Origin: Harmothoe impar
Lineage: Eukaryota > Annelida > Polychaeta > Phyllodocida > Polynoidae
Direction of reading: 5' to 3'
Assembly (NCBI GenBank): GCA_947462335.1
Contig: OX381709.1
Span: 40,852,904 to 40,916,903 of the forward strand
DNA length: 64,000 nucleotides
Positions 11,501 through 23,091 of this stretch are shown in pieces. A program made the position numbers and the translations under genes. The notes beneath the pieces are model-generated. The model saw nothing but the letters and a program-made list of their open reading frames with translations. It did not search any database and was not told the origin of the DNA. Within the stretch, counting starts at the first letter, position 1. Every line of letters starts with the position of its first letter.

Positions 11501-14500
11501 GAATTTATGCTCCTATCACCATCATCGCTCATGCACAGCATTGTGGCGTTCCACGTGTACATTACCATACCTATAGTATCACATCTATTGTCTGGCATAA
11601 AGGTCGGGAATATTTATCACGCTGTAGTATGGGGTATGTGATAGTTTAAGATTAGAACCTTTACTTCCCTCACATACAGTTTTAACACACGTGTTTATCT
11701 TGAGTATTATTTTGAAATGCTCGATTAAAAGGACCTCCCAGTAAACAAAGAGCGTTATACAACGTTATATAACATTTGTCTATGGCTCCTTATCATAGAA
11801 AAAGGTAAAATAACGTATTTTTGTTAGCTGGGTTCCCTTACAGGAGGGACCACCGCTATTGTTATTCCAGAAATGATAAGGGTTCCTTGAAACTTGGATT
11901 GCTTTAAGTTTTCATTATAACAGAAATACAATGATTCCACTTTGATAGAGGGACACAAAATTATACTCGTTCATGTCTGGATGTATAGATCAAACTCGTT
12001 CTATATTCATATTGAACATTCTGTGTGTTTAAGAGCTAACCATACCCTTAGCATCACTCTGGGCATGTTCTGGCATTAAGAGGTGTCAGTCCAGTTTGCA
12101 CAGTAGAGATGGTATTTGTTCTCTGGACATTACGATCAATTCCACCCACATGTGTTTTGATGCAGCCTCCCGAGGCAAAGCTTCAAAAAAATAGCATTGG
12201 AACAATAAAATGATAATACAGTGTTCAGAGTACAACTAAAATGTAATAGCCTAAACACTGCAATATGTGTCGTTACTAATGATATTGTATAAATAGTGCA
12301 TGATATTCTGTGAGTACTGTACGTATGCTTTCTTTTAATGCAATTCGAATCAAAAGTCATGGCTAGTAATCCTGTTGATCTATAGCCCCATACATACTTT
12401 TGAAACTATGATGCAGTGGAATAGTTTCTACCTTTCATGGCCAATTACAGCAATGCCCATAACACAAATGCACCGTGAACCCCATTGCCAGTGTATACAT
12501 CATGTATGATAAGGGACTAACGCGATGGGAGTTATATATCGTTGATATTGATGAGGTCATCAACGTTGATCATTCATCAGTGATTCAACATTGATATGGC
12601 CATTGTGAATCAACAACGAATAAACATAATAAATGTGATTTACATTGATTTAATATTGATTGCTGATGGATAATTTGGGATTAAGAATATAGTCATGTTT
12701 TCAACCTAAATGCAGTATTCTTATGTAGACGCATTCCTTGCAATTTATGTATTTTCATTACAACATCCCCCCCCCGTTTCTCCAAGATTAAATGCTAATT
12801 CTAGCACCATCCAAGACAGAGGTACATGAATGACCTCTGGTGATCACACTAAGAGGCATTAATATCCATTTCAAACTAACCTGGTCAGGACTGAGACTTT
12901 ATCTATTATTCTTAGCAACATAAAGGGTGTCTTACTGAATCCATGCATGTATTCTTGTCATTTAATTCCAAATGTCAACCAAATGCACACACCATAGTCA
13001 TCAATGAAAATACATGAGATTTTGATCAATTGTATACATTGATGAGAAGATAAGAGCTTGCAATTAGGGAAAATAGATGTAGCATGTAGATAGATTTGCT
13101 AAGGAGGAGCTTGTGGAGGCATCTAGTGAGAAAGGCAGGAAACACATGAGTGATTCAAGGTTGATATCCAAACATTGCATCAATGTTGAAACAGGTTTTG
13201 GTTGACAGCATTGAAATAGTAACATTGTATCAATGTTGAAAACATGTTGATCTACCCTGTAACCCTATATCAACCAGTTGTCAACGTTGAATCAAGGTTT
13301 TGTGCCCACTGGGTAGCACCGACGTTACACATCAATGTACTACAAACGCCTTTATGCTAAATTGGCTGACCATATGTGTTGCAAGCTTCAATGTACATTG
13401 TATGTGCATTCGCATGAGTTCCTACAGAGTAAATAGCTTCAGGACCCCGATCAATCAGTTTTCACAGAATTCTGGGTACCTAGATCATTGATAAGCTCAG
13501 GTCTACATTATGTGGCCCCATAGATTGCATCTACCCATATACTTGCTGAATAAAGATCTTAAGACTGTTTGTGGGGTCATGGTAAAGCTGGATCATTATT
13601 ATGGCAACTATAATCTCAGAGACTTAGAAGTATGTCCAGCTTTTTTGACAGGGTATAATATACTAGTAGTATAATACTTAATAGTCACTGACCTGTATCG
13701 TGATGTGTTTTATCTTAGTATCAAGGGTGGATGAGACAGGGTCATATGCATGCATGTGATACGATCAAGTAAAAATTACAGGGAATTAAAGAATTAAAGG
13801 GACAAACAGACACGATCAAAGTCAAACTCATAACCGCTCTAACTCTAACTAACATCCACTGAGAGAGAGAACGGCCTGGAATGTGAATGCCATCTGCTGT
13901 ACATCTGCTCAGCATGTGTGTTTTTCCCCTGGCAGTTATTTATACAAGTAGAACAATCAAGGTGAAACAAATGAATTGTACGATAGACTTGTTAGTTTGC
14001 TAGTTGGCGTCATTAAGTAGAGCACTATAGGTAAGTTTATCCTAGGGATTGGTGCCATTAGATAAGCTGGTAACAAGTAGAACGGTAATGTGGCACATGG
14101 GGATTTAGACCATTGTTTTCAAGGTAATAGGCGCATACAGGAGTCTAACACTTACCGCGACTTCTCTATCGTGTATACATGGCAAATTGTTGGGATTCAG
14201 TATTGGGATTATGTGTATCAAAATCCAAGGTGTGAATTACAATTGATACAGACAAAAGCTTTAGGAGATTTGTGAACTAAACCAAACATGCACTAGAAAT
14301 AGTGTTAACGATGAACTTGTTTATTGCAGGTGTGTCCATGTATATCCAGGTATGCACCCCTCAAAATTGGCCGAATCCTACATGGGGACTGGAACAAATG
14401 ACATCACCAGCTGGGAGGTGTGGGTCTTAGGGTTTAACTGGGGAAACGGGACTGATTTTCCCAAAATTGAATTATGAAAGGCATTGTATTACCAATGATT

Positions 14501-17453
14501 TAGGTAATATACCACGTATTTGTATGACTGTTAATATGGTTAGGATAAACCCGGTACGACCATAACAATTGGTTCATTGTAATCATAATTTCTTGTATAA
14601 ATAAGTTAGATATTGAGGAGGTATTGTTACATGTGTACAACTGATTTTAGAATAACCAGCACCTTCGGGGGCCGGGATTGTGGGTGGGGGTATAGTCTGT
14701 AGATCTATTCCGTGACCTCCCCCCCCCCCAAAAAAAAAGACCTAAAAGACCCCTCCCAATGTAGGCCTACCCCCCCCCCCCCCCCCATTTTTTGTCTCTT
14801 GTTGCTAGGCCCATAGTACGAGAGTAGGCTTATTATATGAATCATATAGATCTATCATTTTTTTCAAATACAAATCGATTCTGAGAATGACTTTGATAGG
14901 TAGAATAGTTGTTACATAAGAGCTCCTCTAAATATTAAGTGAGGTGCATTTGAAGAAATAATCGAGTTAGCTTTGGATGGAATACATTTTCTCATCTAGC
15001 CTCTTTTGGTTTACCTCTTCTTGCCAAACACCTCAAGTCTGATGCTATGGTGTGGGTACCAGCGACGAAATATTGCCGTTTTATGTATGGGGGAACCACG
15101 TCTTAGTGTACATATACCCAGCCCAACATGTACAACTATATAGACGAATGGAATCATGACCATTGAGATGTTATGACAATATGGGTACACCCACATCCGC
15201 AGCCCAAGCATGTATTGTAATGTACATTCCAGCCATTTCTATCTCAACCCGAACCACTATAGGCCTGTGTCCACTAGCATATATGAGGCCGTTTGTCGTC
15301 CGTTAAAACGTGAATTTGAATACAAATACGAAATATATGTTTTGTGTCCCTGTGGACACAGCTGGACGACAAAATTCTCAAATACAAAAGTGGGAGAGCA
15401 ATATGCAAGGGTCAAAAATGGACGTCAAAAGTGGGCATTTGAATATCTAACATGTTTGATTTTTAGTGCAGAAATTGGAATATATGCTCTTTATTCTATT
15501 GTAAAACCTTGTCCATGTTTGCCCTGGGCAGTCTGGGCAGCAATTTATAACGCCTAGTGGACACAGCATACCTGCAGTTAAAGTAGAATATATCTACAAA
15601 ATATATTCCCAGATATGTACATATTTCTGGACGTCAAAACGACCATATATTCCACTTTCTTTGTCGTATAGTGGACACAGGCCTAATAATAGTAGCTGAG
15701 TGCTCAGCCACTCAATAGGTATTCACATTCTGCTGAATAGTACATTTATACAGACTGCACATGTTTACTAACGGTTAAGTGACAGGACAGTATATCCATG
15801 GCTGCTAAGTAAGTAAATAATAGAAACCTTGGATACGTAACCTGATACCGTTTCCATCGTCGGGGGATTGATTAGTACATGTAATTGGATAGCCATCGAT
15901 CGCTATCCATATGTACACACATCTGCTCACATGGCTATACACATGCATGACGCCATGAGCAATTAAGAGAATACATAAAAGGCTATTGTCTAATTTCAAA
16001 TAATTGATATTGCGAAAATTTTGTTTTCAGAAAATCGGATGCATAATGACCGATCATTCGCTATCTATCTTAACGTTATTTGATTCAGTTCAATTGCTGG
16101 AAATGATAGGTTTTATATTAGGTTTACTGTTTTCATCAAAATGTCCATTATTTATTTTAATATCATCTAATGTTTATTGCCTATTTTATATCAGCTAGGT
16201 AACGTAATCATGGCCCAAGAAAAGCCATAATATATTGACGAAAATGTTTTTTTATATGCTGACAAAAAACACACCATATATTTTCAATGGATAATAAGTG
16301 TTCTAGAGCAATTCTGAGTAGCTCTCAGAAATAGCAAATGACCTAGATAGGTTATGCTCGCTCATGCAGGGCTATAAGTCACGTTCGGCATATAGAAAGA
16401 AAGAAATATTCAAAATTGCCATGCCAACCCCCTCCCATCTCAGAAAGTTCCCATATGGCACCTTATTGTGACCGAACGTTGGATAACGTTAAAAACGTCA
16501 TTCTGACGTATAACAACGTATTCTTGTTAGCTGGGCTAAGAGTAGACCTCGTGGGTAGACCATGGGGAGACTTTAGCCCATGTCAAAGATGGGGCTGGAA
16601 GATGGGACTGCTGCTTTGTCACTGTATGGTTCCATATATGGTGTCAGACAGATGCCACTTCTGCAGTAGTTGACACTTTAGTTGTTCACACCTCATGTTT
16701 ATGTCATGTCGCATTAATCACCCAATGGGAACTGCATGTGAATTAGTGCGCCTCATTGACACCTGAGACCCGTATAGGAGATTAATTTAGCCACCATCGG
16801 GGCAATGTATTATTTCTAGTTGACTCCCATTATTACGTTTCAGCTCCTGGAATGCTTTGTTATGAGCGTCGGGCGCTAGTAATAGTTTCCAATACTATTA
16901 TATCCCCGGCGCTTAAACAAGACAATCGCTTATTCAATGTGTAGGTTTCAATGACTAATGGACTTATTTCCCATAATGTATAGATGTTCTAAATGGTCTT
17001 GAAATCGACCCCATATTACAATACAAAGGAATTGATGCAGCCACTTGAGAATACTATCACACTCAAATGTGTTTTCCTATAGAAGTAGCACTTTAATAAG
17101 TATAATAGTAGAAATTGCTTTAACTGAAGACGCCCTACCGGTTTGATGACGTTCCCACAGAGACTATGGTCGATGTGCAGCTCCTGGGTCCGCACATAGT
17201 GCATGACGACACCAAAGGCCCTCGGGTTCCGATCGAAGAAAAACTCGTTGGTGTTGACGTCGTAACTGTCGTCTGCTTCTTGTAGATGGGCGAGCATCGA
17301 CAGGCGCGTGTCCGGAAGTCGCCGCAGCGTGCTCAGCAGCGTCTCATGACGGTCGCCGCCGACGTTGATGACGACACGTCTATCGTGCGGCTTGCCGACC
17401 GCGCCGGCCGCCACCGCAGCCGCCTGCATCAGCTGACCCGTCCCGTGCTTCAT
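5297..17453 (-). CDS. Voltage-gated potassium channel, Shaw/Kv3-like (gene model, 6 exons, 623 aa)
   Basis: Forms a tetrameric K+ pore in the plasma membrane that opens on depolarisation. Exons in transcript order: 17453-17139, 10154-9936, 8176-7896, 7488-6660, 5948-5928, 5503-5297; all introns are GT-AG and all phases agree. Residues 26-130 are the T1 tetramerisation domain, with the HX5CX20CC zinc motif of non-Shaker channels (H93, C99, C120, C121) assembled exactly across the exon 1/2 junction. S1 is about 179-200 and S2 about 253-271. S4 has R324, R327, R330, K333 and K336. The filter is V398-GYGD and S6 is about 411-434. Sequons N235 and N238 lie in the S1-S2 loop, as in Kv3. Oddities: the S6 PVP hinge reads TVP (428-430), S4 has one fewer arginine than Kv3, and the tail is a lysine-rich predicted helix. 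The Shaw/Kv3 class is the best fit from the T1 zinc site and the CCW motif; a divergent invertebrate Kv family is the alternative. Confidence 0.9.
5928..5948 (-). CDS. Kv channel exon 5: 21-nt micro-exon
   Basis: Encodes DAILQQE. It is flanked by a good acceptor (TTTGCCTTTGTAG) and donor (GTGAGCA), is in phase 0 at both ends, and fits between DLDI and IQIKSDQ. Seven residues equal one helical heptad. Skipping it keeps the frame, so it may be an alternative cassette. No transcript evidence is available here. Confidence 0.6.
6187..6331. repeat. Near-perfect hairpin, 52-bp arms
   Basis: Arms 6187-6238 and 6280-6331 are complementary with about one mismatch; loop 41 nt. Lies in the intron between Kv exon 4 and the downstream micro-exon. 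Probably a small foldback transposon; an RNA hairpin role is possible but not shown. Confidence 0.9.
6660..7488 (-). CDS. Kv channel exon 4: S3 to S6, pore and proximal C-tail
   Basis: 829 nt, acceptor TTGACAG, donor GTAAGT, leaving in phase 0 after codons DLDI. It encodes S3 with NVID, S4 with repeated R-x-x-R, S5, the pore TMTTVGYGD and S6, where TVP stands in for PVP. A basic run RKRRK and a serine/threonine-rich tail follow. If the next intron is retained, translation runs 12 more residues to a stop, giving an alternative short C-terminus. Confidence 0.92.
7896..8176 (-). CDS. Kv channel exon 3: S1, extracellular S1-S2 loop, S2
   Basis: 281 nt, entering in phase 0 and leaving in phase 2, with acceptor ATCACACAG and donor GTAAGC. 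It encodes S1 ending in LETH, a loop with three adjacent cysteines and two N-glycosylation sequons (N235, N238), and S2 with the FLVE charge-transfer motif. The arginine codon is completed in exon 4. Confidence 0.9.
8177..9935. other. Kv intron 2
   Basis: AT-rich intron, about 1.8 kb. No coding or repeat family recognised beyond scattered short palindromes. Confidence 0.6.
9936..10154 (-). CDS. Kv channel exon 2: end of T1 and T1-S1 linker
   Basis: 73 codons, phase 0 at both ends, with acceptor TTCTGTCAG and donor GTAAGA. ELAFWGVEESEIEACCW supplies the CC half of the T1 zinc site and the CCW signature typical of Shaw/Kv3 channels. An acidic linker leading to S1 follows. Confidence 0.9.
11737..11832 (+). 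mobile_element. MITE family B copy (CCCAGTAAACAAA ends)
   Basis: Starts CCCAGTAAACAAAG and ends TTTTTGTTAGCTGGG. The interior is made of AACGTTATATAACGTT-like palindromic units. Same family as 30152-30297 and 42684-42810. Confidence 0.75.
13150..13313 (+). mobile_element. MITE family A, degraded copy
   Basis: Repeated CATTGTATCAATGTTGAAA units and the diagnostic right end TTTTGTGCCCACTGGG; the left end is not recognisable. Confidence 0.55.
15260..15685. mobile_element. MITE-like element with 17-bp perfect inverted ends
   Basis: TAGGCCTGTGTCCACTA at the left and its exact complement at 15669-15685. The 115-codon open frame inside it has no recognisable domain and is treated as non-coding. 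Confidence 0.75.
16466..16535 (+). mobile_element. MITE family B, partial copy
   Basis: Retains AACGTTAAAAACGTCATTCT and the terminal CTTGTTAGCTGGG; the 5' end is missing or diverged. Confidence 0.55.
17139..17453 (-). CDS. Kv channel exon 1: N-terminus and most of T1 domain
   Basis: 105 codons from ATG to a GTAGGG donor, phase 0. An alanine/glycine-rich leader (residues 1-22) is followed by VVINVGG and NEFFFDRNP, hallmarks of the Kv T1 (BTB) fold. The exon is GC- and CpG-rich compared with its flanks, like a CpG-island first exon. The start is the first ATG in frame; a (CAT)n run lies just upstream in the presumed 5' UTR. Confidence 0.9.
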
Positions 17454-17461
17454 CTTTTCAC

Positions 17462-17482
17462 GATGATGATGATGATGATGAT
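17462..17482. repeat. (GAT)n microsatellite in Kv 5' UTR
   Basis: Seven consecutive GAT units on the plus strand, about 8 nt upstream of the channel ATG on the minus strand. Read on the minus strand it is (CAT)n in frame with the start codon. Confidence 0.9.
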
Positions 17483-17509
17483 AAATACCACAGCCGAATA
17501 GAACAGTTA

Positions 17510-17675
17510 TATCCTCTAGTCATATGGCCAACGTGAACAGCTATGTGATCTACAGTCATACATGAGTCATGTGGCTGAAGTGAACAGCTATAGCCTCTAG
17601 TCATATGGCCGAAGTGAACAGCTATAGGCTGTAATCATATGGCCGAAGTGACAGTTGTAGTCTCTAGTCATAAGA
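17510..17675. repeat. Imperfect 34-bp tandem repeat upstream of the Kv start
   Basis: Units with CATATGGCCGAAGTGAACAG recur near 17533, 17580, 17614 and 17648. Lies in the presumed promoter or 5' UTR of the channel; any regulatory role is inference. Confidence 0.7.
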
Positions 17676-18049
17676 GTGATGATGCCCTTGTTTGGTGCTG
17701 TAGTAGTTAGATTTGAGGCCGCTATAATTCCAGTTCCGGTGAGTATCCTGTGCCACTTCCGTTCCCGCTATCGGCAGGTGTCGGCTATAGATGACCGACC
17801 TTTGTCAGGCACGTGACGAGCGTGTTATCAACCATGTTGAACTCTTTCCACTGTACGTGACATGTCGTTAATTTAGTCACGTTCACTGCCGCAAAGTTAC
17901 AATACATGGAATTGGCTCGATGAGTCTATCGGAAAGCAGGTGAGCTCATATAAGGGCACCCTCAGAGTTGCCTTATATTCTTAACTTCAGCCTCATACCA
18001 CACCGTTCCATCTCGGAAACACACGATGAGAAAGTACCTCTTCTGTGTA

Positions 18050-18706
18050 CCGTAAAACCTCGCGTAGAAGCCGCGGCTAGTACGCGAGTCAGATCGCCAG
18101 TGCGGCTTATAGGATCGGCACGAAGTGGGGGTGCGGCTTATACGCGAGTTTTTCTAAAGTATAATTTTCCAAAATCACCCCAATGTGACCCAAAGAGCTA
18201 TAGGCACTGGCGGGTGGGATGGGGGGGGGTGGGAGGGGGGTTATTTGTTTGACAAAAGTGAGTGGGCAGTGTCAAGGCTTCCTATTCGCACCTCAGCCCT
18301 ATTACAATGCAGTCCACTCGCACCTCAGCCCTAAAACAATGCAGCCCACTCACACCTCAGCCCTAAGACAATGCAGACAGCCGCTAATCGCTGCCAGCAT
18401 TCAAACAGTTACAATAGGCACACCCCCCCCCCCCCCCCCCACACATACATGTACTGGTGGTACCGGGGATAAAGCTGTCAATTTAAGAGATGGCGGTGGC
18501 CGCTAGGAGGCCCCAAGGGTCGCTAGGAGGCCGCAAGGGCTGCTAGGAGGTCTCACACACCAGCTCAGTCAAGGTAAAGTAAGGGGTGCGGCTAATACGT
18601 GAGTTTTTCCCAGGGGTGATTCAGAGGGCCTCTGCGGCTTATAGGATCGGCCCAAAGTCGGGGTGCGGCTTATACGCGAGTTAGGCTTATACGCGAGGTT
18701 TTACGG
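18050..18706. mobile_element. TA-flanked inverted-repeat element (mariner-type MITE)
   Basis: Left CCGTAAAACCTCGCGTAGAA, right complement with one mismatch, flanked by TA on both sides. The interior has GCGGCTTATACGCGAG repeats, a three-copy CACCTCAGCCCTAA-type tandem repeat and a C20 tract. No transposase. Confidence 0.85.
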
Positions 18707-19575
18707 TAGACTGTTTGAGCTGTATCAGCTCAGGTGGGCTCAGATAGATCTGATAATGGTGTGGTAGAAATAGAAGGTAGTAATACCCCTTGCTGTGTAG
18801 TTCCTGGAACAAGGTTTATTTAATCAGCATGTCCTCCTCCCAGTCCTGCTGTGTGCTGTTCATTATTGTAGTCCATTGTAGGTCCTTATATAGTAAAGCC
18901 ATGTCCAGGTAGTGTTCACTGGCTGGTGCATAAAGGTGCTAAAGCAACCAGCCTGCCACCCTCGCTCTGGTCTGAGCACGCATGGGCAGTGCTGGCACAT
19001 ACTAGGCTATGCTAACCCGCTGTTCCTGAATGCGCTGTCCCCAAGCGGATAATGGGGACTTACTTTCATGCCTTTATACACCACCTATATACCAGGGTAA
19101 GGTAGGGGAGGGCTGGGTGGAAATTGGGTTGTAGTGGCATCTGTGCGGACGCCGGAGGGTGTAACTATAGGTGGTCAATAAGTGGGAAATAAGTTTCCAA
19201 ATGTCCCGATGTCATCCATACAGCGCTAGTTAATGCAGTATCTAGATGCAAGCCGTGGACTGGCCTGCATGCCTTTATCCATGGCAAATGATGGCCAATG
19301 TTCCAGGTAACCAGCTTTTTAGTGTTCTTTGTACGGCCCAACGCCACACCTCTCGGTCTCCAGGAGACCCCATGTTGATCTCTGGCGTGGTCACAGACGA
19401 CTGGACACTTCGGCAGTTATTGATTTCATGTCACTCATGTATACATAGAGTGCTGTGATGTTTGTTAGCTTGTATTGAGTGACACTGTTTTATGTACCCA
19501 AGTCTATTTGTTGTCAGGACAATAGCCTTCCCCTCCGCATCTGTATGAAGTCTATACAATGCTATACACCACAAC

Positions 19576-20797
19576 CACTCCCAGGAATGAGATGCCCGGT
19601 CTGCGTGGTCAGAGCATCAAAGATGGTGGAGTTGTTATTATTGCTCCAACAGAGAAAGTATGATTGCCTTATTTCTAGTGACTTGGGAATGCTTAAACTT
19701 ACACATGATGATCATAAGCAATGAACAAGGCTGTAACCATTCATTGTTCAATGTAAAACTGACAGACTAGTGAGAAATATAGATTTTGTGATTTCATGGT
19801 GATGCCCGTAACACACTGCCACTGATGCCCGTAACACATTGTCAGTGCATGAAAGTGATGCTCCGTACCACAATTCTTTTGGTGTATAAACATGTATGTA
19901 AGTGCCCAGGTAGCAAGGGTATATTGGGCTAATGTCGGCAATGATCGACTCCATCGCAATTGTTATACCAACCATGGTCCATTAATTGTAGGTAATGCAT
20001 ATATTGGTTCAGCATACAAATTACAATGGTGGCCCACCCTTGGCAATTCTGATAATGGGCCATAGCTGGGTTGACCGCTGGCCCAGAGCTGGTCCATTTT
20101 TGATATTGCTGATATTGACCCAGTGTTGGCCCAGTGTTGGGACATTTCAAGGCCATCATATTATATCTGATGTTGGACAAACATCAATTCTAACTACACT
20201 TGTCCAATATTGGCTGTGATCTACACCAGGGGGATTCAATGTTGCCTGAAAAACCTCTTACAGGATGGCTCCTACTTTGCCATCATATTGGGTTACAAAC
20301 GTGATCCCCAGTGTGCTCTACATGTTTAAAGATATCTCTGATGTAAGGCCCACCCCCTAAGGTACATGCACACAAAAAGTTTTTACCCTACTCCTACATA
20401 ATTTGTATACCCCTCAGCACATGGAAAAAAAGCACTTTTGTAACAATCAGCCATATACCACACATCTAGTTATCTCACACAAAAGCTATGGCACATATGC
20501 CCGTGGACAGGGCATCATAGAAAAGTGTTACGGGCATCACAACAAATACTTTGAGATGTGGTCAGGGCATCACTGATTGATTCTAGGATACCCAATACAG
20601 TAAATTTAGCCTCCTATTGCAGTGCAAATGCTATCCAGATTGTTTGTATTGATATTTAAGCCATACATACTGAGTTGTACAACCTGCCACCCCCCGTAAC
20701 ACCCTTAAAACTAACAAAAACAAGCCTCCATTCAACCTACCATCCGCCATCTTTGATGCTCTGACCACGCAGACCGGGCATCTCATTCCTGGGAGTG
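19576..20797. mobile_element. Foldback element with 51-bp identical inverted arms
   Basis: Arms 19576-19626 and 20747-20797 are exact reverse complements (51/51). Inside lie a GATGCCCGTAACAC inverted pair and a palindromic stretch near 19900-20225 (GCCCAGAGCTGGTCC-type). Exact arm identity suggests a recent insertion or arm correction. Confidence 0.85.
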
Positions 20798-20799
20798 AC

Positions 20800-22941
20800 A
20801 ACAGCAACCCACACCAACACACGACAGACATATCAATAGTATTATGCTCGTCAATTTACTCTCTAATTCTGAATATGGGTTTTAATATACTGATTGTACC
20901 TTTAATTATGTAAAATTTCTTATAAGCTGCCATATAATTTGAAAATGTGAGTTATCTGTTTGTTCTTCGCAATCCGTTGATCACATTCAATTCGGCATTA
21001 CCATTCTGCCCTCTCTGAGTTTTCCACTTTAAAATCGTAAAAATCATGTTTTATATATACTTGTGACTGATTTCAATTAAATTGGCAATCACTTTATTCG
21101 GAAGAAAACACTGCTAAACAGATACTTTTATTATGAACAATGTGATTATAGAGGGCATTATATGAATGATACGACTATAGGGGGCTTTTATCATGGATAC
21201 ATTTATCAACAGATTAAAATAGCTTTCATTAATAATTAAAAGGATTCCCTGAATTTGCCAAAGCTGTACCCTTAGCTTAATATATAGTACATCCTAGTGG
21301 CCCTACTGAGCTAAAGTAATATTATAATGCAAATGAAGGAAGCATCTCATGTAATGTTCAGGTGTTATTGTCCAGTTTATTTTGTGTACATTATTAAAGA
21401 CTTCATACATTACTGAGGCCCACAAGATTATGTTTACAGTCCAATTTTACAGTAGACCTATCTTTAGTTGTATCAATGGTATTCCATGGTGTACAATACA
21501 TTCTTCTCCTTTGAAACACACCACTATGCTCAATACCCTTGGGAGCAAGTTGTCTACATAATATATTAGTTTCCGCTAAAAACAATTGAAAACTTTAATG
21601 AGGCATAGATTACATACTCAAGCAAAGTACTTACATTAACGTTGTATAGGAACTTGTCTACCTACAAGGTATATACACATCATCAAGAATGGTATACAGC
21701 CCTCTTGGCGTTATGTCATATCCCTTGGGACCAAATTGAGGACGGCATCGCAAGTCATGTATAAAATATTTCAAAATGGGTTCTGTAAAACTCACTACCA
21801 TAATATAATGGCACCTGAAACATTGCCACCAAAACAATAAATATCTGCTATACACATGTCAGTTATTAGGTGCCACTATACAATGAACTATAACGGGTCC
21901 TATTTCCAGTGAAATGCAACGTGTTTTGGCACTAGTTGTTAGCAAGAAAATTAATGCTGAACCATGCATTGACGTATATACAGAGACGCATAGGCCTTTT
22001 ATACATGTACACTCTAGGCCTAAGTACATTGTTATGAATTTTTCTTTTGGTTTACACCAAAGCCATACTCATACAATATATTACACAAGACCATCATACT
22101 AGCATGTGTTTAGCAACCTGTATAGGGGATCCCGGAGTTCCAACATTGATTTGATCAATAAAGGTCTGGGGACATGATATACACAAAGTTAACTTTCCGT
22201 TTCCTGTATACTAAATGGATTCTACACCGTTGTTTTTCTCTCAAGGTAGGTAACATTGAAAAAGTAGGTTAGATTGCCATTTATACTCGATCAATTGATA
22301 TACTATTCAACACGATTAATAGGACTAATATATACATGTCTATAATGTGGGTTACGTATGCCATGAGTTTCAATGTACTGACCTTATATACAACCCGTAA
22401 GTTCAAATACTTGAATGTGCTGAACAACTGAGATGGAGAATGTCCAAATGATGTGTTTTTTTTAAACTAATATTGCTCTGACAGATTTGTTCCAACGAAG
22501 CAATCGGCTCGAGTGTACTTGTTGTAGATCAAACACAATCCATGATTTAAAAAAAAGGGAAACTTTTATCTGCCATTAACTTGAGCCTAAGGCAGCAGCT
22601 TATAGACATGACATAAATCATTATAATACAGTCCCATCTTCATGGAAGAGAGCTGGTAGCACAGGGTGGGCAGCACCCATGCACATTCTTATGATACCCT
22701 AGCCTCTAAAGCAAACCTTGGATCCTCACTTGATATGTTTATATGCACCAACATAGAGTCTTCTATAGATAAATAAACATAGCTGTATTCATACAGAACC
22801 GGAAGTTCAATCTCAATGTTGGTTTCTTGGTGGATATTGTCCCAAAATGTCACATGTGCCAAGACAGCTAAATAGCATGCTATTGCCCTGCTTGAAATCG
22901 TTCATGCAGATAACATTAAGTTAGACAAGTAACGTTGAGAG
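20800..22941. other. Intergenic region between the Kv and aminopeptidase genes
   Basis: AT-rich, no gene recognised. Includes the 3' flank of the aminopeptidase gene; no clear AATAAA was noticed. Confidence 0.5.
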
Positions 22942-23091
22942 TTAGGCTTTGACGTTGGTCAGCAACCATGCTACCACCTTATCCTCATTGCGCTGGCGCC
23001 ACTCTATATTGCCACGGATACTGTCCAGTGACTGTACACGGGGTGTGGATCCCGTCCCTGCGTCTGGGTATTTAGCATAAAAGGCCTCCAC
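22942..23091 (-). CDS. Aminopeptidase N exon 19 (terminal)
   Basis: 49 codons plus TAA, acceptor GTTCTTCCAG. It encodes [20 protein letters not shown] and ends [11 protein letters not shown], equivalent to the human end with N-I-K-W-V-x-x-N and the final W. No canonical AATAAA was noticed just downstream. Confidence 0.9.
   Translation of the reverse strand: MEAFYAKYPDAGTGSTPRVQSLDSIRGNIEWRQRNEDKVVAWLLTNVKA

Larger units (their letters stand above)
10155..17138. other. Kv intron 1 (7 kb)
   Basis: Holds MITE copies (11737-11832, 13150-13313, 15260-15685, 16466-16535), a diverged copy of the 40984-41219 repeat near 10230-10490, and C/A homopolymer tracts near 14700-14790. No extra channel exon was recognised. 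Confidence 0.6.

Noticed and set aside
15210..15557. 115-codon plus-strand open frame
   Set aside because: Almost entirely inside the inverted-repeat element 15260-15685; no recognisable domain.
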